Shown piece by piece: positions 12,931-25,482 of a DNA stretch of 64,000 bases. The notes beneath the pieces were generated by a model. The model did not search any database. It had not been told where the DNA came from and worked only from the letters and a program-made list of their open reading frames with translations. Within the stretch, counting starts at the first letter, position 1, and each line of letters begins with the position of its first letter. Made by a program: the position numbers and the translations under genes. Source of the DNA: Austropuccinia psidii (lineage: Eukaryota; Basidiomycota; Pucciniomycetes; Pucciniales; Sphaerophragmiaceae). The stretch covers positions 42,996,698 through 43,060,697 of the forward strand of contig JALGQZ010000011.1 of the NCBI GenBank assembly GCA_023105745.1. The letters run 5' to 3'.

Positions 12931-14345
12931 TGTCAGCATGTGACTCAAAACCAAAGCACAAGCATGACAGCCAAAATACCATAAACCAATTGTAGAATAA
13001 AAATACCACCATAACATGGAGCTGAGTCAAAAAAGCTTAAAAGTATCAAAAGAAAGAGGAAACTCACTTCTTTACAAATATAAAACTCCCATAATCATAG
13101 GACAAAGAATAACAAGGTTATTCAGGCTTGAAGCAGTTGCTGAGCATTAACCATAATTTTTGCCTCTAATCTAAAATCCAGAAAAAGAGCCTGAACCCCA
13201 TCAAATGGGTGTTAAAATTGAAGCTCTCAGTAAGGGCTATCTAATGGGCCTAGCCAAATGTAGCTAGAATTAGAACTACGGAAGGTTTGGCCAAATTAAA
13301 GCCAAATAAGGGTGAATTAAATATTCACCTCTCATCTAAATTCTACAGTCTTAGTGTGAGATACTTAAATTGGGGTCATTTTGGAAATAGCACAATAAGG
13401 AATATCTGATGGTGCCATCAATTACCCCATAACCTATCTAGACCAAAATTTATGGAGCAAACAAGTTCCATACAGGATTTGACAAAAATTGCTATTTTAA
13501 TAGTGGAAATTAAGCATGGTATAACTATGCCATATTGAATTTTACACATACAAAATGGGGTACAATTTTGTAGACCACATACATTTCTACACAATGAACC
13601 AACTTTGTACTCAATATCTTTAAAACTGAAAAAGTTGAGGCTGTTTTAAGGTTAAAATCCCACAGTTGGTCCAATACACCTTTATTGTGGGATGCTATCC
13701 CATATTTTTGATTATGAGGTGGAAATTAGATGAAAGAGACTGTTTATCCTTCAATAGCTCATAGTTCAGTCAATATGGGGTACCCATACAGGCTCTGTAC
13801 AGCAGTCTACACATTATACACATTGGAAGAGGGCTGTGTGGTCCCCAGATGAAACATTTCAGCCTGTATTGGTGAAAACTGCCCAGATGTGGTTTCAAAG
13901 CCACATCTGAGCCCAATGAAGGCTATAAAAGCTTTTTGAAAACCACAAGCAAGTCCTTGGAAGTGAAAAATATTGACTTCTTCTATGTGAACTGGTATAG
14001 AGGACCTTTTCACCCGATTTAAGGATAAAAAGGGACCTTTCTCTTCCCAAAAGAGAAATCCCCATCCTACTCTTAAATTCCTATGTAGTAAAACTGTAAA
14101 AAACAGCTATACTCTTGGAAAAGAACCAGGTATACTTTAAGCTTAAGTATTGTAGCCTTTATTATAATAATCCAAATGGTACAGCTGGACCAAGGGCTTT
14201 CAATAGCACTCACCACCACTATTTCTCCATAGTAAAGCCCTTAAAATTTATTTTTAAAGCTATTTTACACTTATAAATATGTGTCACAGTCATAGAACAG
14301 CTGTATATATCATTATTATCATTCCATCATACACTAAGGCTGACA
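12931..14345 (+). repeat. 5' LTR of Gypsy-2 (LTR-B)
   Basis: The LTR starts TGTCAGC and ends GCTGACA, a perfect 7-bp terminal inverted pair, and is about 1,415 bp long. It matches the sequence at 28310-31909 once the inserted LTR-A is removed, and matches reverse-oriented copies at 15272-16686, 26260-27689 and 40410-41128. A TATA box lies at 13924-13932. Just inside the element follows TGGGGGCCTTG, a possible primer-binding site. The primer tRNA was not identified. Confidence 0.85.
13885..13932 (+). promoter_or_regulatory. Palindrome plus TATA box in LTR-B
   Basis: A near-perfect inverted repeat, CAGATGTGGTTT pairing with a CCACATCTG arm, occupies 13885-13910. A TATA box (CTATAAAAG) follows at 13924-13932. 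The palindrome recurs in the other LTR-B copies, with longest arms at 26710-26735. Placement immediately upstream of the TATA box suggests a binding site for a dimeric activator; the function is inferred. Confidence 0.6.
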
Positions 14346-15271
14346 TTTTGGGGGCCTTGTTGTGTTTTCCTAATGAGATTTTGACATGGTTTAACTATAA
14401 TTTAATTACCACTGGCAAAATTGGTGGCGCTTTTGATATCAAAACACTAAGAACCTTCAAATTGTTATTTTTTATTGAAAGAAGACATCTTTAATGTAAA
14501 GAACAGTTTCAGAGGCATGGTTGGACATATTGATGATTTAAATTGCTAATTAAAAAACCACTTGTAAGATTATACTTGTTAATTACAAGTTAAGCTGTGA
14601 GATATTAGGGTACAACAGTAAACCATATGTCCACAAAACAGTATTTTTAAAGTTTAATTTGTAATCTCAATTATGCATCATAATACAAGGGTACAATATA
14701 GACATATAATGTACCGGTGGTCATTCCTAGACATGTGAATAGCTTTACAATAAGTCTTAACAAAAATAAGCCCTCATCCTTTGATTCAGTGGAAGAAAAC
14801 TTCATACCACTTGAGGCCAAGTCACAGGGAAACACGCAAGTGGAACCTTCAGACACAGAAGGGGAGAAGGGAAGAGGTAAGTGGGAAAGTGAAAGCCTCA
14901 TATCCAACAAGAAGTGGAAACCAATTGTCACTCAGAGGACTAGAAAGCCATGAGACTCTGCATCAATAAAAGGTAAACCAGCCTTGATAACTTTTACAGG
15001 GAAGATTACTATAATTAACCCAGCTCTAATGTCTAAAGGAAAATTTCCTAAAGAAGCTGAGAAAATTTATTTAAAAGACCAGTACAAGGTAAATACCCTA
15101 AGAAAATAAAGTTTTTGACTGCTTGCAAACATGAATATATTGCCTGTACACCTCAGGAACCTGGTAATCCCAAGGAACCAGCCAGAAGACTGACAAGGAC
15201 TGTTCAGAGCCAGAATATCAGGGTCTGGACACCATAGTGGATGGCAGGACACTGAGTAAAATCAGACCCAT
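14346..15271 (+). pseudogene. Gypsy-2 leader and N-terminal gag remnant
   Basis: This is the first piece of the Gypsy-2 internal region, cut off on the right by a reverse-oriented solo LTR-B. A degenerate frame from about 14780 shows a polar gag N-terminus including EPSDTEGEKGRG and KWKPIVTQRTRKP, then, past a stop, KGKPALITFTGKITIINP. This matches the N-terminal region I recall for rust Gypsy Gag proteins. Several stops are present, no reliable start codon is seen, and the frame resumes at 16687. Confidence 0.6.
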
Positions 15272-16686
15272 TTTAAGGCTGAGTCTATGAAGAGGTGATA
15301 ATAAAGAGTATTTACAACCTAAGCTATGACTGTGACACAGATAATGATGTTAAAAAATGGGTTTTAATAAAGTTAAACGGCTTTACTAAAGATTATTAGT
15401 GGTGGTGAGCGCTGTTGAAAGCCCTGGGTGCAGCTTTACCTGTTAGATTACAATAATAAAGTCTACAATACTAAAGTTTATAGTATAACCTGATTATTTT
15501 CCAAGAGTATAGCTGGTTTTGACAGTTGTACTAAGTAGGAATTCAAGAGCAGGATGGGGATTCCTTTTCTGGCAGTGACAAGGCCTCCTTTTATCCTGAA
15601 ATGGGGTGAAAAGGCTACTAGACCTTTTCAAATAGAGGGAGCGAAGATTTTTCACTCTCAAGGACAGGCTTGTGGTTTGAAAAAGGACTGTATAGCCTTT
15701 ATTGGGCTCAGCTGTGGTTTTGAAACCACATATGGGCAGTTTTCACCAATACAAGGTGAAAATTTTCATCTGGGGACCACACAGCCTGATTCTGACCTGT
15801 ATGACACGTAGAATGCTGTACAGAACCTATATGGGACCCCAGTATTGAATGAACTATGAGGTATTGAAGTAAAAGCAAGCTTCTTTGTCTGTTTTACACC
15901 TCATAATCATGGTTATGGAATATTATCTCATGGTAAGGCTGTATTGGCAAAACTGTGGGATTTTGACCTTAAAACAGCCATAACTTGTCAGTTTTTGAGA
16001 TATCAACCTCAAACCTGGTTCAGTGTGTATCCCTGTATTTGTTTTACACAATGGTACCTCATTTGATATGGTTATCATTAAATATGGCAAAGCTATGCCA
16101 TGTACAAGATTTTTGTACATATGCATGTTTTAGGCAAAAAGCTGTATTGGGCTTGTTTGCCTTATAATGTTTGTTCTAGATGAGATATGGGAAAATGAAT
16201 GGAACCATCAGATATACCTGATTATGATTTCTCCAAAGAGACCCCACTTTAGGTATCTCACACTAAAACTGTAGAAGTTAGATGAGAGGTGAATATTTTA
16301 TTCACCCTTATTTGGCCTGAATTTGGCCATGCCTTCTGCAATACTGGTGCTAGCTCAGTTTTTCTGGTACCATTGGATAGCCCTGACTTAGAGATTCATT
16401 TTGAATACCCATTTGATGGGATTAAGCCTCTTACTCTGTATTTCAGATGAGAGGTGAAAATTAAGGCTTATGCTCAGCAACAGCTTTGAGCAGGAATAAC
16501 TTTGTGATTATTTATCCTACAATGATGGGACTTTTATATTTGGAAAGAGGTGAGTTTCCTCTTTTGTTTGACATCTTTTGAGCTAATTTGGCTCAGCTCC
16601 ATTTTTTGGTGGTAATTTTACTCTTCCATTGGTTTATGGTATTTGGCTGTCATGCTTGTGCTCTGGTTTTGAGTCACAGGCTGGCA
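15272..16686 (-). mobile_element. Solo LTR-B inserted in Gypsy-2 gag
   Basis: A reverse-oriented LTR-B of about 1,415 bp. Its ends (TTTAAGG...GGCTGGCA) are mutated forms of TGTCAGG...GGCTGACA. An exact 5-bp duplication CCCAT flanks it at 15267-15271 and 16687-16691. The gag reading frame is disrupted at this point and picks up again immediately afterwards. The family is the same as the host element's own LTR, in the opposite orientation, so this is a later insertion of a related copy that lost its body. Confidence 0.85.
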
Positions 16687-16933
16687 CCCATGCTGCCATT
16701 CACCTTCCAATTCAACAAGAACCTCAAACAAGAGGAGTGGAAGGATATGGATAGAGTTCTTCAGCTCCACCAACTCTTAAACGATTTATTACAATGGAGC
16801 ATAAATCACTCTAGCTTCACACTAGGAAGAACTTGGAGCAGGCTTCCAGAAGATATGTATCAAAGAGATACCCTTCAAAGATCTTATGGTAAGCACCAAA
16901 GGATGGAATCCTAACAGGAAGTTAAAGCTCCGG
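16687..16933 (+). pseudogene. Gypsy-2 gag fragment 2
   Basis: A 247-bp gag piece sits between two solo LTRs. It encodes LPFTFQFNKNLKQEEWKDMD and then VLQLHQLLNDLLQW in one frame, followed after a frame change by STKGWNPNRKLKLR. These blocks match a conserved Gag region I recall from rust Gypsy elements. It is interrupted at the 3' side by LTR-C with the 4-bp duplication CCGG, and the frame continues directly at 19367 if the insert and one CCGG are ignored. Confidence 0.75.
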
Positions 16934-19362
16934 TGTGGTATACCTGTACCAGTTTGGATTAATGGAAAAATTAAGCAGGAATATTTTTCATTTTTCCTTA
17001 GGCTTTTCCCAATATATTAGAGTATTTTTTTTTTCAAAACAAATTATAAGAAGGACTAACACCATTAATACTCAATAAACTCCTTTTGTTAATAAATGAA
17101 CTTGACAATTATGATGTGACACCCCAATGCACCACCCAGATGAATTAAGTTTCAAGGGATTGGTTGACCTAAAACAATTATTATTTTTTATATATTTTTA
17201 TTTCTTAATTTATTTTACTTCAATTTTATTTAAATATTGTGGGTAGTAAAAATCAACAAACATATACTACAGCACAGAAGGTCCTAGTTACAATGAGGAT
17301 GCATGGAATTAAATTTTAGGGCAGAGTTGTAGCATAATAGGGGTCATAAATATTAATTAAAAGTTCATTTATATATCAAAAAGGTAGAATTGGGTATTTA
17401 GATGAAAATTAGTCTTTCTATTAATTTTGAGAAGGAAAAGAATATTAAATTTAGAGGGTTAGATCTAGGAAAAGTGTTTAATTCAGGCTAAGGATATCAT
17501 TGAAACAAGAAAAGTACAGGTGTATTGTATTCTCTGACTCCTTTGAGGAAGTCTGGCATTACAAAAAGGGTTTAAACAAATTTAAAAACTTAGTAATAGT
17601 TTTATTATTATGATAAGGTGGTCATTGTGATGCTAGAAGGAAGAAATTCAACATTTAGGGTGCAGAGAGATGGCAAAATGGTGTGAAATGTGAAAGAAAA
17701 TAGGCTAGGAAGACAAGATTAGACAGTAGAGATATCACAGTAGTATTACAGAAGGTTCAGAGAAAGATTACAGAAGTTTCACAAGGGTGTACTGTATTAC
17801 AGTTACAGTTACAGGACACCTAGTTACAGAAAAAGACAGGATAATACAGGAAAACTATAGTACAGTGGTCAGGGAGATAAGAATTCCAGGGTTTTCAAGC
17901 TACTCAATTGATTACATAATCAATGACATCATAAATGACATCATCAACAGGAATTAAACTAGGATTACTAATCATGGAGATAAGGATCCCAGGAAACTCA
18001 ATTGATTACATAAGCAAATGACATCATGTCCCCACAATTTCCCCAAAATTTCAAAAACTCAATTGAAAATACAGGTCTCATGATCCAACACCACCAAACC
18101 TTATTTCATAATACAGGTCACATGTCAAAAACCCAGATTGGAGACCTGAAAAATTCTAAGTCCCCTTTTTTTTGACAATCCCATGGAGGCCCCAAAAACT
18201 ATAAATAGAGGTCCCCTCCCCCCCTCAATTCTTTTTTCCTCATGGCCTAGACAGAGGCTCATCACAAAAACGTAACTTCTTAATATTTTTTCTGAGGGAA
18301 ATCCCCTCCATCCATCCACATTATCCTAATTTTATAGGAATACTCAGTAGCTAAGCTCAGCAGTATAGTTATCCATCCCCATTCCTAAATTTTGCTCAGT
18401 AGCTAAGCTCAGTAGCACTGTCTGAGTGATTTATAATTAATAGTAGTTAACAGTTGGTCTACTTTAATTCATAAACTCATCTCATTGACTATCTCCATCC
18501 CATCATTGCTCAGTAGCTAAGCTCAGAAGCACTGTCTGAGTATTCTTTATATAATTCATAGTAGATAACAGCTGGTCTACATTGATTTATAAATTAAACT
18601 CATTGACTATCCCATTGATATTGTTACCCCATTCCTAAATTCTGCTCAGTAGCTAAGCTCAGTAGCACTTTCTGAGTGATTTATAATTAATAGTAGTTAA
18701 CAGTTGGTCTACTTTAATTCATAAAATCATCTCATTGACTACCTCCATTCCTAAATCTGCTCAGTAGCCAAGCTCAGTAGCATTGTCTGGGTGTTTTATA
18801 GATAATAGTAGTTAACAGTTGGTCTACATTATTTTATGAATCCATCCCATTGACAAGGTTCTTTACTCAGTAGCCAAGCTCAGTAGTAAATTGAACAATA
18901 GTAGTGTCTGTTATCCCAGGTTATCATCATAAAATTATTAAACCCTTAAAAAAATTTAGTAGTGTTTGTTATTATCAGTGATCATATTATCAACAGTGCT
19001 ATCATCAAGAATTGGAAATCCCTCAAGGTGTTACTGTTCTCAGTAAAGGAATTAAAAAGTCTTTTCCAGTTTTATATCTTTATTTATTTGTGTTAAGGTT
19101 TACTAAGCCATTGTTTCCAGATCAAACAAAGTCTGATAGAGTCTGTTGAATATACTTTTCTGACAAGCCACCATCAAATAAAATAAATTGATTGTGAACT
19201 AAAGTCAAGATAATTCAGCATTTTCAGGAAGGGGAGCTCAGATTATTCTGACACACAAGCAGAGCAAGGGTTACAATCTTGAACAGCAATTCAAAACTGT
19301 TCTATTGTAATTTCCCCTTCCAGGTACTGCCTCATTTATCCCACACAAGAGGAGTTCCCACA
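16934..19362 (+). mobile_element. Solo LTR-C inserted in Gypsy-2 gag
   Basis: The segment starts TGTGGTATACC and ends GAGTTCCCACA, with an exact 4-bp duplication CCGG (16930-16933 and 19363-19366). Its last 45 bp nearly equal the end of the Gypsy-1 LTR, and the 4-bp duplication size is the same, so it belongs to a sister family. A TATA box (TATAAATAG) lies at 18200-18208. Downstream is a tandem repeat region (18343-18886). No internal coding region is attached, so it is a solo LTR. Confidence 0.87.
18343..18886 (+). repeat. Tandem CAGTAGCTAAGCTCAG repeats in the LTR-C leader
   Basis: Six copies of CTCAGTAGCYAAGCTCAG start near 18343, 18400, 18510, 18643, 18760 and 18866. The middle four are part of a longer 100-135 bp unit that also contains CTGTCTGAG and a GTAG...GTCTAC segment. 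They lie 140-690 bp downstream of the TATA box, so they should be in the transcribed leader. The Gypsy-1 LTR has two copies of the same core at the same relative position (43621 and 43662). Confidence 0.8.
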
Positions 19363-21019
19363 CCGGGAGGCAAAGGCAGCCAGGATAAGGGAGAATCAAG
19401 CCACTATCCAAGCCATACAAGAACAACTGAACCAGACAGATCATACTCTGATTTCTTCAGAATCACAAGGAGTAAACCAACAAGAATCTCCAGTGGCTAC
19501 ACACCATTCAGGAGTCAGCAGATCAGGGATCAAGAGTCACCATTCTTCACAATCCCAGGTAATTTCCAGGAGAAGACAAGGATAAAAAGGAAAAAAAGAC
19601 TTCTTTCAACCTGAGGAAGAAAGAGTAACACCCAATGGTACAGAAACTATTGGAAATGGTGAAAGAAGCCCACAAGAGCCAGAAATAGTTGTAAATACTT
19701 CTGATAGAATCAGTATCCCTCCTACCAGAAAAATTACCCCCACTCAGAATGAACATAGTTTTGTTACACCTGAGAGTAACATTAACAGAAATGAACTGTG
19801 GTTACAAATTCCCCAATTTTCAGAACAAAATCAAGAAAAGTTTTAAAAGCTTCATTAAAACAATGTAAGGCTACAAGAACTGATAACCTTGAAATCCATA
19901 CTCTTCAAGAGGGCTATGCTAAACTAAGAAAAGCCCCAGAAGAGGCTAATAAAAGCCTAAAATAAGTATTAGAAGAGAAATACCACCAAAAAAGGGACAG
20001 GGAATGACTGTATAAAGACATGAACAAATTTTGCAATGTCTTCCAAAACATACAGCCCCAAACACATGGAAATGTTTTGGATAATACCCTATACCACCAG
20101 GAAGACATCAAACCAGATGCCTTGTTGGAGAATAAGCCATTATCCCTATGAAGATATCAATATGGAGATAACATGACTTACTAAGAAAAGGAGGAACTGA
20201 AACAGCTTCCAGAAGCTTCAAGTTGGCCAAATTTCTTTGGTGTAGGAGAGTATGATCATAAGGAGCACATTGATCATATTAGGGGACTCTTCATTGATGC
20301 GCCAAGTATACCATACTGTTGGTTTACAGCTAGACTGAAAACAGACTTAAGAGGAAATGCTAGTATCTGGTACACAGAAATGAAAGGAATTCATGGAAGA
20401 AGGAACTTGCCATGTTTAAAAAGTCAAATAATCTAAAAATTACAGTAATAGTACTTGGATATGGAAAAAGACCATGTCATTTGAAAATGACAAATACTCA
20501 GTGCACAAAGATCCTTATGACTGGTGTCTTGAATAGTCTAAAATACTTAAAGCCATTGATACTCATATTAAAATTCACAAGAGGAATCAGAAACTCTTGA
20601 AACAAATTCCAGGAGAACTAGAGCATGCAGTAAAATGCAGATTCAACCAGAAATTTGCTCTAGATGAAATTGCCAACACCTTTCAAGATGTAAGGAAGAA
20701 TAGAAATATAGGGAAAGATCCCCCATATAAAGGCAACAGTTTAGAGAGAAAAAGTATTCCAGGGTTTACAATGGAAAAAAACCCAAAGAAAAAATAAAAG
20801 AAGTGACTAAGAAGAAGAGATATTGTTACAATTGTGGGTAAACACCCACTATGCTAACAACTTTTCAAAGGCAAAAAAGAAAATTTATGCAATTGAAGAA
20901 GTCCCAGAGGAAGAAATACAAGCAGAAAATTCTAACTCTGACTCTATTGATTATTCCATCAGAGAGAACTGTGATTATGACCAATGCTCAATAGAGCAAT
21001 TCCTGGTCAAGTAGCAATA
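19363..21019 (+). pseudogene. Gypsy-2 gag fragment 3 (main Gag body, broken zinc knuckle)
   Basis: After the LTR-C insert the frame resumes as REAKAARIRENQATIQ, then HHSGVSRSGIKSHHSSQSQ, then a stop. Further blocks in changing frames include EASSWPNFFGVGEYDH, TMSFENDKYSVHKDPYDWCL and IPGELEHAVKCRFNQ. The nucleocapsid zinc knuckle begins CYNCG but is broken by a frameshift, and its last cysteine is F (HYANNFSKAKKK). Gag would have packaged the RNA and formed the particle. Stops such as those near 19590 and 20800 show it is inactive. Assignment rests on remembered rust Gypsy Gag proteins. Confidence 0.78.
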
Positions 21020-21089
21020 GGAAACAAAATTAAAAAAGCAGGACATACAGCTGGAAGCAGGACTACCACAAGACACAAAAAACAAAAGC

Positions 21090-21731
21090 TTGTGCGCACA
21101 CACACCAGATGCACAGACCTTCCTAGTCACACCAGCTAAAGGAATGGCATACATTCATGGGACAGTCACTAATATTACTGTTTGGATTGACAATGCTCAA
21201 CATCCATTGATCATTGACAGTGGTTCTCACTTCTCAATAGCGGCCAGAGAATATATGGACAAACACTTCACAAATTGGGAGAATCAACCCATTCCAACTA
21301 AGGCAAAGAATTTTGAAAGTGAATCAAGAAATATGACATCCATTGCAACTATTATCAAGGAGATAATTATACCCCACAGGAAAGGTAATTTCAGACTCAA
21401 CCCAGAGTTATTATTACTTGTAGATGCTCACATCCAGGGTTTTTTACTGGTGATAGACTACCAAAGGATGTATGGAACTGATATTTACAATAGTAAAAAT
21501 AGGAATATCACAATAGGTACAAAGAAGGAAAAGAAATTTTCACTTGAAATATACCAGTTTTATAACCAATACCTCTTAGAAGAATTACTTAATGAATACA
21601 AAGAGAGAAAATTAAGTGATAAACTCACCAGTAAGCAGAAACTTAGTTTACTAAAAATTCTGAGGAAGAATAGACCAGCTTTTGCCAGAGGGGAAGAACC
21701 CTTGGACAAAATTAGAGGCCATCATATATAA
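21090..21731 (+). pseudogene. Gypsy-2 aspartic protease domain (open 213-codon stretch)
   Basis: A 213-codon open stretch carries the retropepsin motif LIIDSGSHFSI, with the D-S-G triad at 21216-21224, then GFLLVIDYQRMYG, which corresponds to the family's second conserved strand. The C-terminal part (LLKILRKNRPAFARGEEPLD) leads into the reverse transcriptase linker. The frame then stops just before the RT block. It is the least damaged coding piece of Gypsy-2, but its polyprotein context is broken, so it is called a pseudogene. Confidence 0.75.
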
Positions 21732-23457
21732 TTGTATATGGAGGTGGAAAGATCTTATCCACCCATTCTCAGAAGATATTCATATCCAGAAAGCCAGGAA
21801 ACTAGGAAGGAAATTGAAAAAATGTCAATGAACTCCTAGATATGGATGTCATCAACAAAATAGGACACAATGAAATAGTGGAAGTAACCACACCTGTCCT
21901 TATCACTTGGCATGATGGAAAGTCTAGATTGTATGGAGACTTCAGAGAACTCAACAACTAAACCAAACCTGAAAGGTACCCTATGAAAAGGATACCACAT
22001 GCTCTAGACAAGCTGGAAAAAGCCAAATTAATCACCAAGATGGATTGTATGAAAGAATCCCACCAGAATTGAGTTAAACCAAAATCCATGAAGTTACTCA
22101 AAATCATATGTTACATTGGTATATATGAGTACACCAGGATGCCATTTGGGATCAAGAATGCACCAGCCCACTTCTAAAAGATGATGGACACAATAATTCA
22201 AGAAGAAATATTGGAAGGCTGGATGAAAGTATATATTGATGATATCATTATATGCTCAAAAACATGGGAAGACCACATGCAATACATAGACAGAGTCTCA
22301 ACTAAATATGAACCCATCAATATTAAACATTGACTCAAGAAGTGTAATTTTGGCTAACAAGAACTTTTGGAACTGGGACATAAAGTCTCAGGGCTTAGCC
22401 TGACCATATATAAGAACAAAGTAGAAGCAGTACTGCAAAAGCCAGTACCAAAGAACATCAAGCAGATGCAATCTTTCCTTAGGCTTTCTAGCTACTATAG
22501 AAGCCACATCAAAAATTTTTCCCATATAACTAGCAGGTTATATAGGTTATGTTCAAAAGATGTAGTTTTTGAGATTACCAAAGGGAGAAGGGATTCATAT
22601 TAGAGGATCAAACATGAGCTGACTAATGCACATGTCCTTATGAAACCTGACTTTTAATTAACATTCAAGTTGTACATAGATGCATCTTTCAGACAAAGAT
22701 TAGGGTAAGCCCTTCACCAAAGACAAATTGTAGATGGTGAACCTAGGGAAGGGGTAATTTGTTATATCTCCAGGAAACTGAAAGATCCAGAGGCTAGATA
22801 TTGAGCAACCCAGACTGAATGCTTATTTTTGGTTTGAGATCTATGAAAAATGAATTACTATTTGGAGGGTGAAGTCTTTGAAGCTTACACAGACTGCTCT
22901 GGACTCAAGTCTTTTCTCAACATGAAGAATACTAATAGACACATATTGAGATAGCAAATAGTCAGCCAAGATTATAGGGGCAATATGACCATCATATAAA
23001 AGGAGGGGAAAAGCAATACCAATGCTGATTGCCCCAGTTGATGGCCATTGGACAATGTCAAAATAAATCCAGCTTATGAACCAGAAGTAGCTTCCAAAAT
23101 TCCTATCCATTTTATGGAAAGAAATTGGAAGAAGAACTTAAGATTTTCTGAATGGGCACCAGGAAGTGGTACCCCAGACAATAACCAAAGTGGACCAGAG
23201 GAGACATAAACTCCAATATTAGGGAATAAGCTCCTCTGAGCTTTACAGTATATTTTTCAATTAAGTTATTAAATCTTATTCCAAACATAAAAAGTGTAGC
23301 ATATTGTTACAGCTCCTCCAAAAAATATACAGGTTCCCAGAACTGGAATCCCACTTAGAGGAACCCTGGTTGAAAGATTATAAGTAAAATAAATTTTTCC
23401 TTATATATGGAATCCTTCATCACAGAGAAAAACACACTAGTGACCTTACAGTGATAC
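21732..23457 (+). pseudogene. Gypsy-2 reverse transcriptase, RNase H and linker
   Basis: RT blocks are seen in order: GHNEIVEVTTPVLITWHDGK, LITKMDCMK, YEYTRMPFGIKNAPAHF, then the catalytic VYIDDIIICS (YIDD at 22232-22243), followed by LGHKVSGLSL and QSFLRLSSYYRSHIKNFSH. RNase H follows with KLYIDASF and TQTECLFLV. Then comes an integrase-proximal linker (IPIHFMERNWKKNLRFSEWA). Many in-frame stops are present (for example after ELNN and after PAHF), so no active enzyme can be made. The solo LTR-A copy 2 cuts the sequence just before the integrase zinc domain. Confidence 0.85.
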
Positions 23458-25482
23458 TGTAAAGTTTGACTATGAAACAATAAGTAAAAATTACTAATTT
23501 ATTACTTATTGTACTCTGAATGTCCTTATAATTGAAATAAATAAGATTGAAATAATAATAATAATAAAGAAATATTATTATTAAGGTGTAAAAATATTAT
23601 ATTATTAAATAAATATAATAATATAATTAATATTATATGAAATTATAATATTGTAAATAATATATTAATATAAAATAATTAATATATTATAAAGCTCTTT
23701 ATTATTGTTACCAACAAATAATAAAGGCGTAAAAAACTGTATTTTATAAATAAAAAACAATTAATAACAATAATATTACCAATATTAAAGTTATATATTA
23801 ATATAAATACTATTTATATTAATTGAGAATTATTAAGAGTAATAATAAGAGAGAAATTATTATAATAAGATGAAATAACCTACTTTTAACACTTAAAATA
23901 ATAATTTTGAGATATTTTACGCCAAAAGAATATAATACAACTTTTTCAAATTGTATTTACAATAAAAAATAAAGAAAATTACTAAATTTCTTGATTTTAC
24001 GTGGAAATGAGTTTATAGAGAGATTTATGACAAAAACAATTGAAGAATTGATTTAATCACGTAAAAATAGTGATTAATATTAAGATGGTCTTTGGTCTTT
24101 AATAATATAAGAGTTTTATATATAAAGAATAAAGAAATTACCTTTTATTTAATTGATTTAATGTTTTTGATGCGTCTGAGGGGTAAATAGAGTAAAAAGA
24201 GCTCTATTTATAGTAAATACCTCCCTCCTAGAGTCCAACAGGCTTCTAGTAGACGTGTACTGATCATATCCACTGGAATTGATCAATATTTTAAGGTTTG
24301 GAGATGATTACATCATTATCAAACCATATTACATCATTATTACACCATTATTTAGAGTTATCACTATAACTCTAAAGTTGATGACATCAGAGGCTTGGCA
24401 GAACCCCAAATTTCGTGGATTTTATTAGTTTTAATCATAAACTAATAGTATTAACCAATTTTATCACTCTTAAGACTGTTAAACTTAAATTAAGGTTACA
24501 GTGTGTGATCATAACAGCTCAAATTAAGCTCAAACTTTGATCCTCAATAACTTTTAAGATTTACACGCTAAAGCAATTCAGAGAGTGAATTCAGATAGCC
24601 TGGCATAACCTTATTATGTTTCCAAGAGCTTTTCATTACATCATCAAGACTCTAATTTTGATGATTTTTCTTGTAACTCATCTTTTCTGTCGAAATTTAA
24701 TATTTTAAACTTCAAACCTTGATTTCAGGGGGTTATACCCTGAATTTAATAATAAGAATTACATCATTCTTCACGAATGAACTAGTAGAATCCAACTGTA
24801 TACTTCTTTTTAAGTTTGGAACACTTTCACAACAAAGTGGTCAACAGCTCTGTTGATTTTTATCAATAATTCATCATAGGTTTTAACCTTGTTGATAATT
24901 TGTAAAATAAAGTTCATATCTGTGTTTTTACAGTAATTACGTGGTAACTTTATTTTTGGTTCATCATTCTATCATGTATAGTTTAGAAGATATTAGCTAT
25001 GATCCTTGAATATATGCGTTGACCAAAAAAGTGCATATATTCAGGATAATTCCTTAAGTATTAACATTGGAAATTAGCTTATTAATTGTTTTATGTGTGT
25101 ATTTTCAAGGGGAATCCACTGGTACAATTTATTTCACATGTTGTTTCATTAGTTCCCGAGATAAATAAGGTTTTATGGTTTTTATAAGGTATTATACCTT
25201 ATAATTCCTTAAATATTGACTTTACAGATATGCCATAAAAATGGTATATGTGTATTTTTCCATGGGAAATCCAATGGTATAATTTATTTTACATGTTGAT
25301 TCATTGGTTTTTAAGTTAAACCAATTTTTGTACCAATTTATGGTATTTTTTGTATATTTAAGTAATTATTCTTAATGTATAATTATTCTAAGTAATTTTA
25401 ATATAATTATATTAAAGGTATAATTATTCTGAGTCTTTTTTGTGACCTTATTGGGTATGTGGTCATATCTCAAAGGCTCACA
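23458..25482 (-). mobile_element. Solo LTR, family LTR-A, copy 2
   Basis: The segment starts TGTAAAGTTTGAC and ends AAAGGCTCACA, with an exact 5-bp duplication GATAC (23453-23457 and 25483-25487). It interrupts Gypsy-2 between the RNase H linker and the integrase HHCC domain. A TATA box on the minus strand (TATTTATAG on plus, 24205-24213) suggests the LTR points to the minus strand. The left third is extremely AT-rich. Confidence 0.88.

Noticed and set aside
15554..15811. 85-codon open frame in the LTR-B solo
   Set aside because: It is in LTR sequence across the palindrome region and is not open in the other LTR-B copies.
12931..16686. Inverted LTR-B pair looking like the ends of a DNA transposon around a 925-bp core
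   Set aside because: The right copy has its own exact CCCAT duplication and TG/CA-type ends, and the core is Gypsy-2 gag, so these are a 5' LTR and an independent solo LTR.
19547..23110. Minus-strand open frames across Gypsy-2 gag and RNase H
   Set aside because: The plus strand shows recognisable gag and pol blocks here; the reverse frames have no domain.
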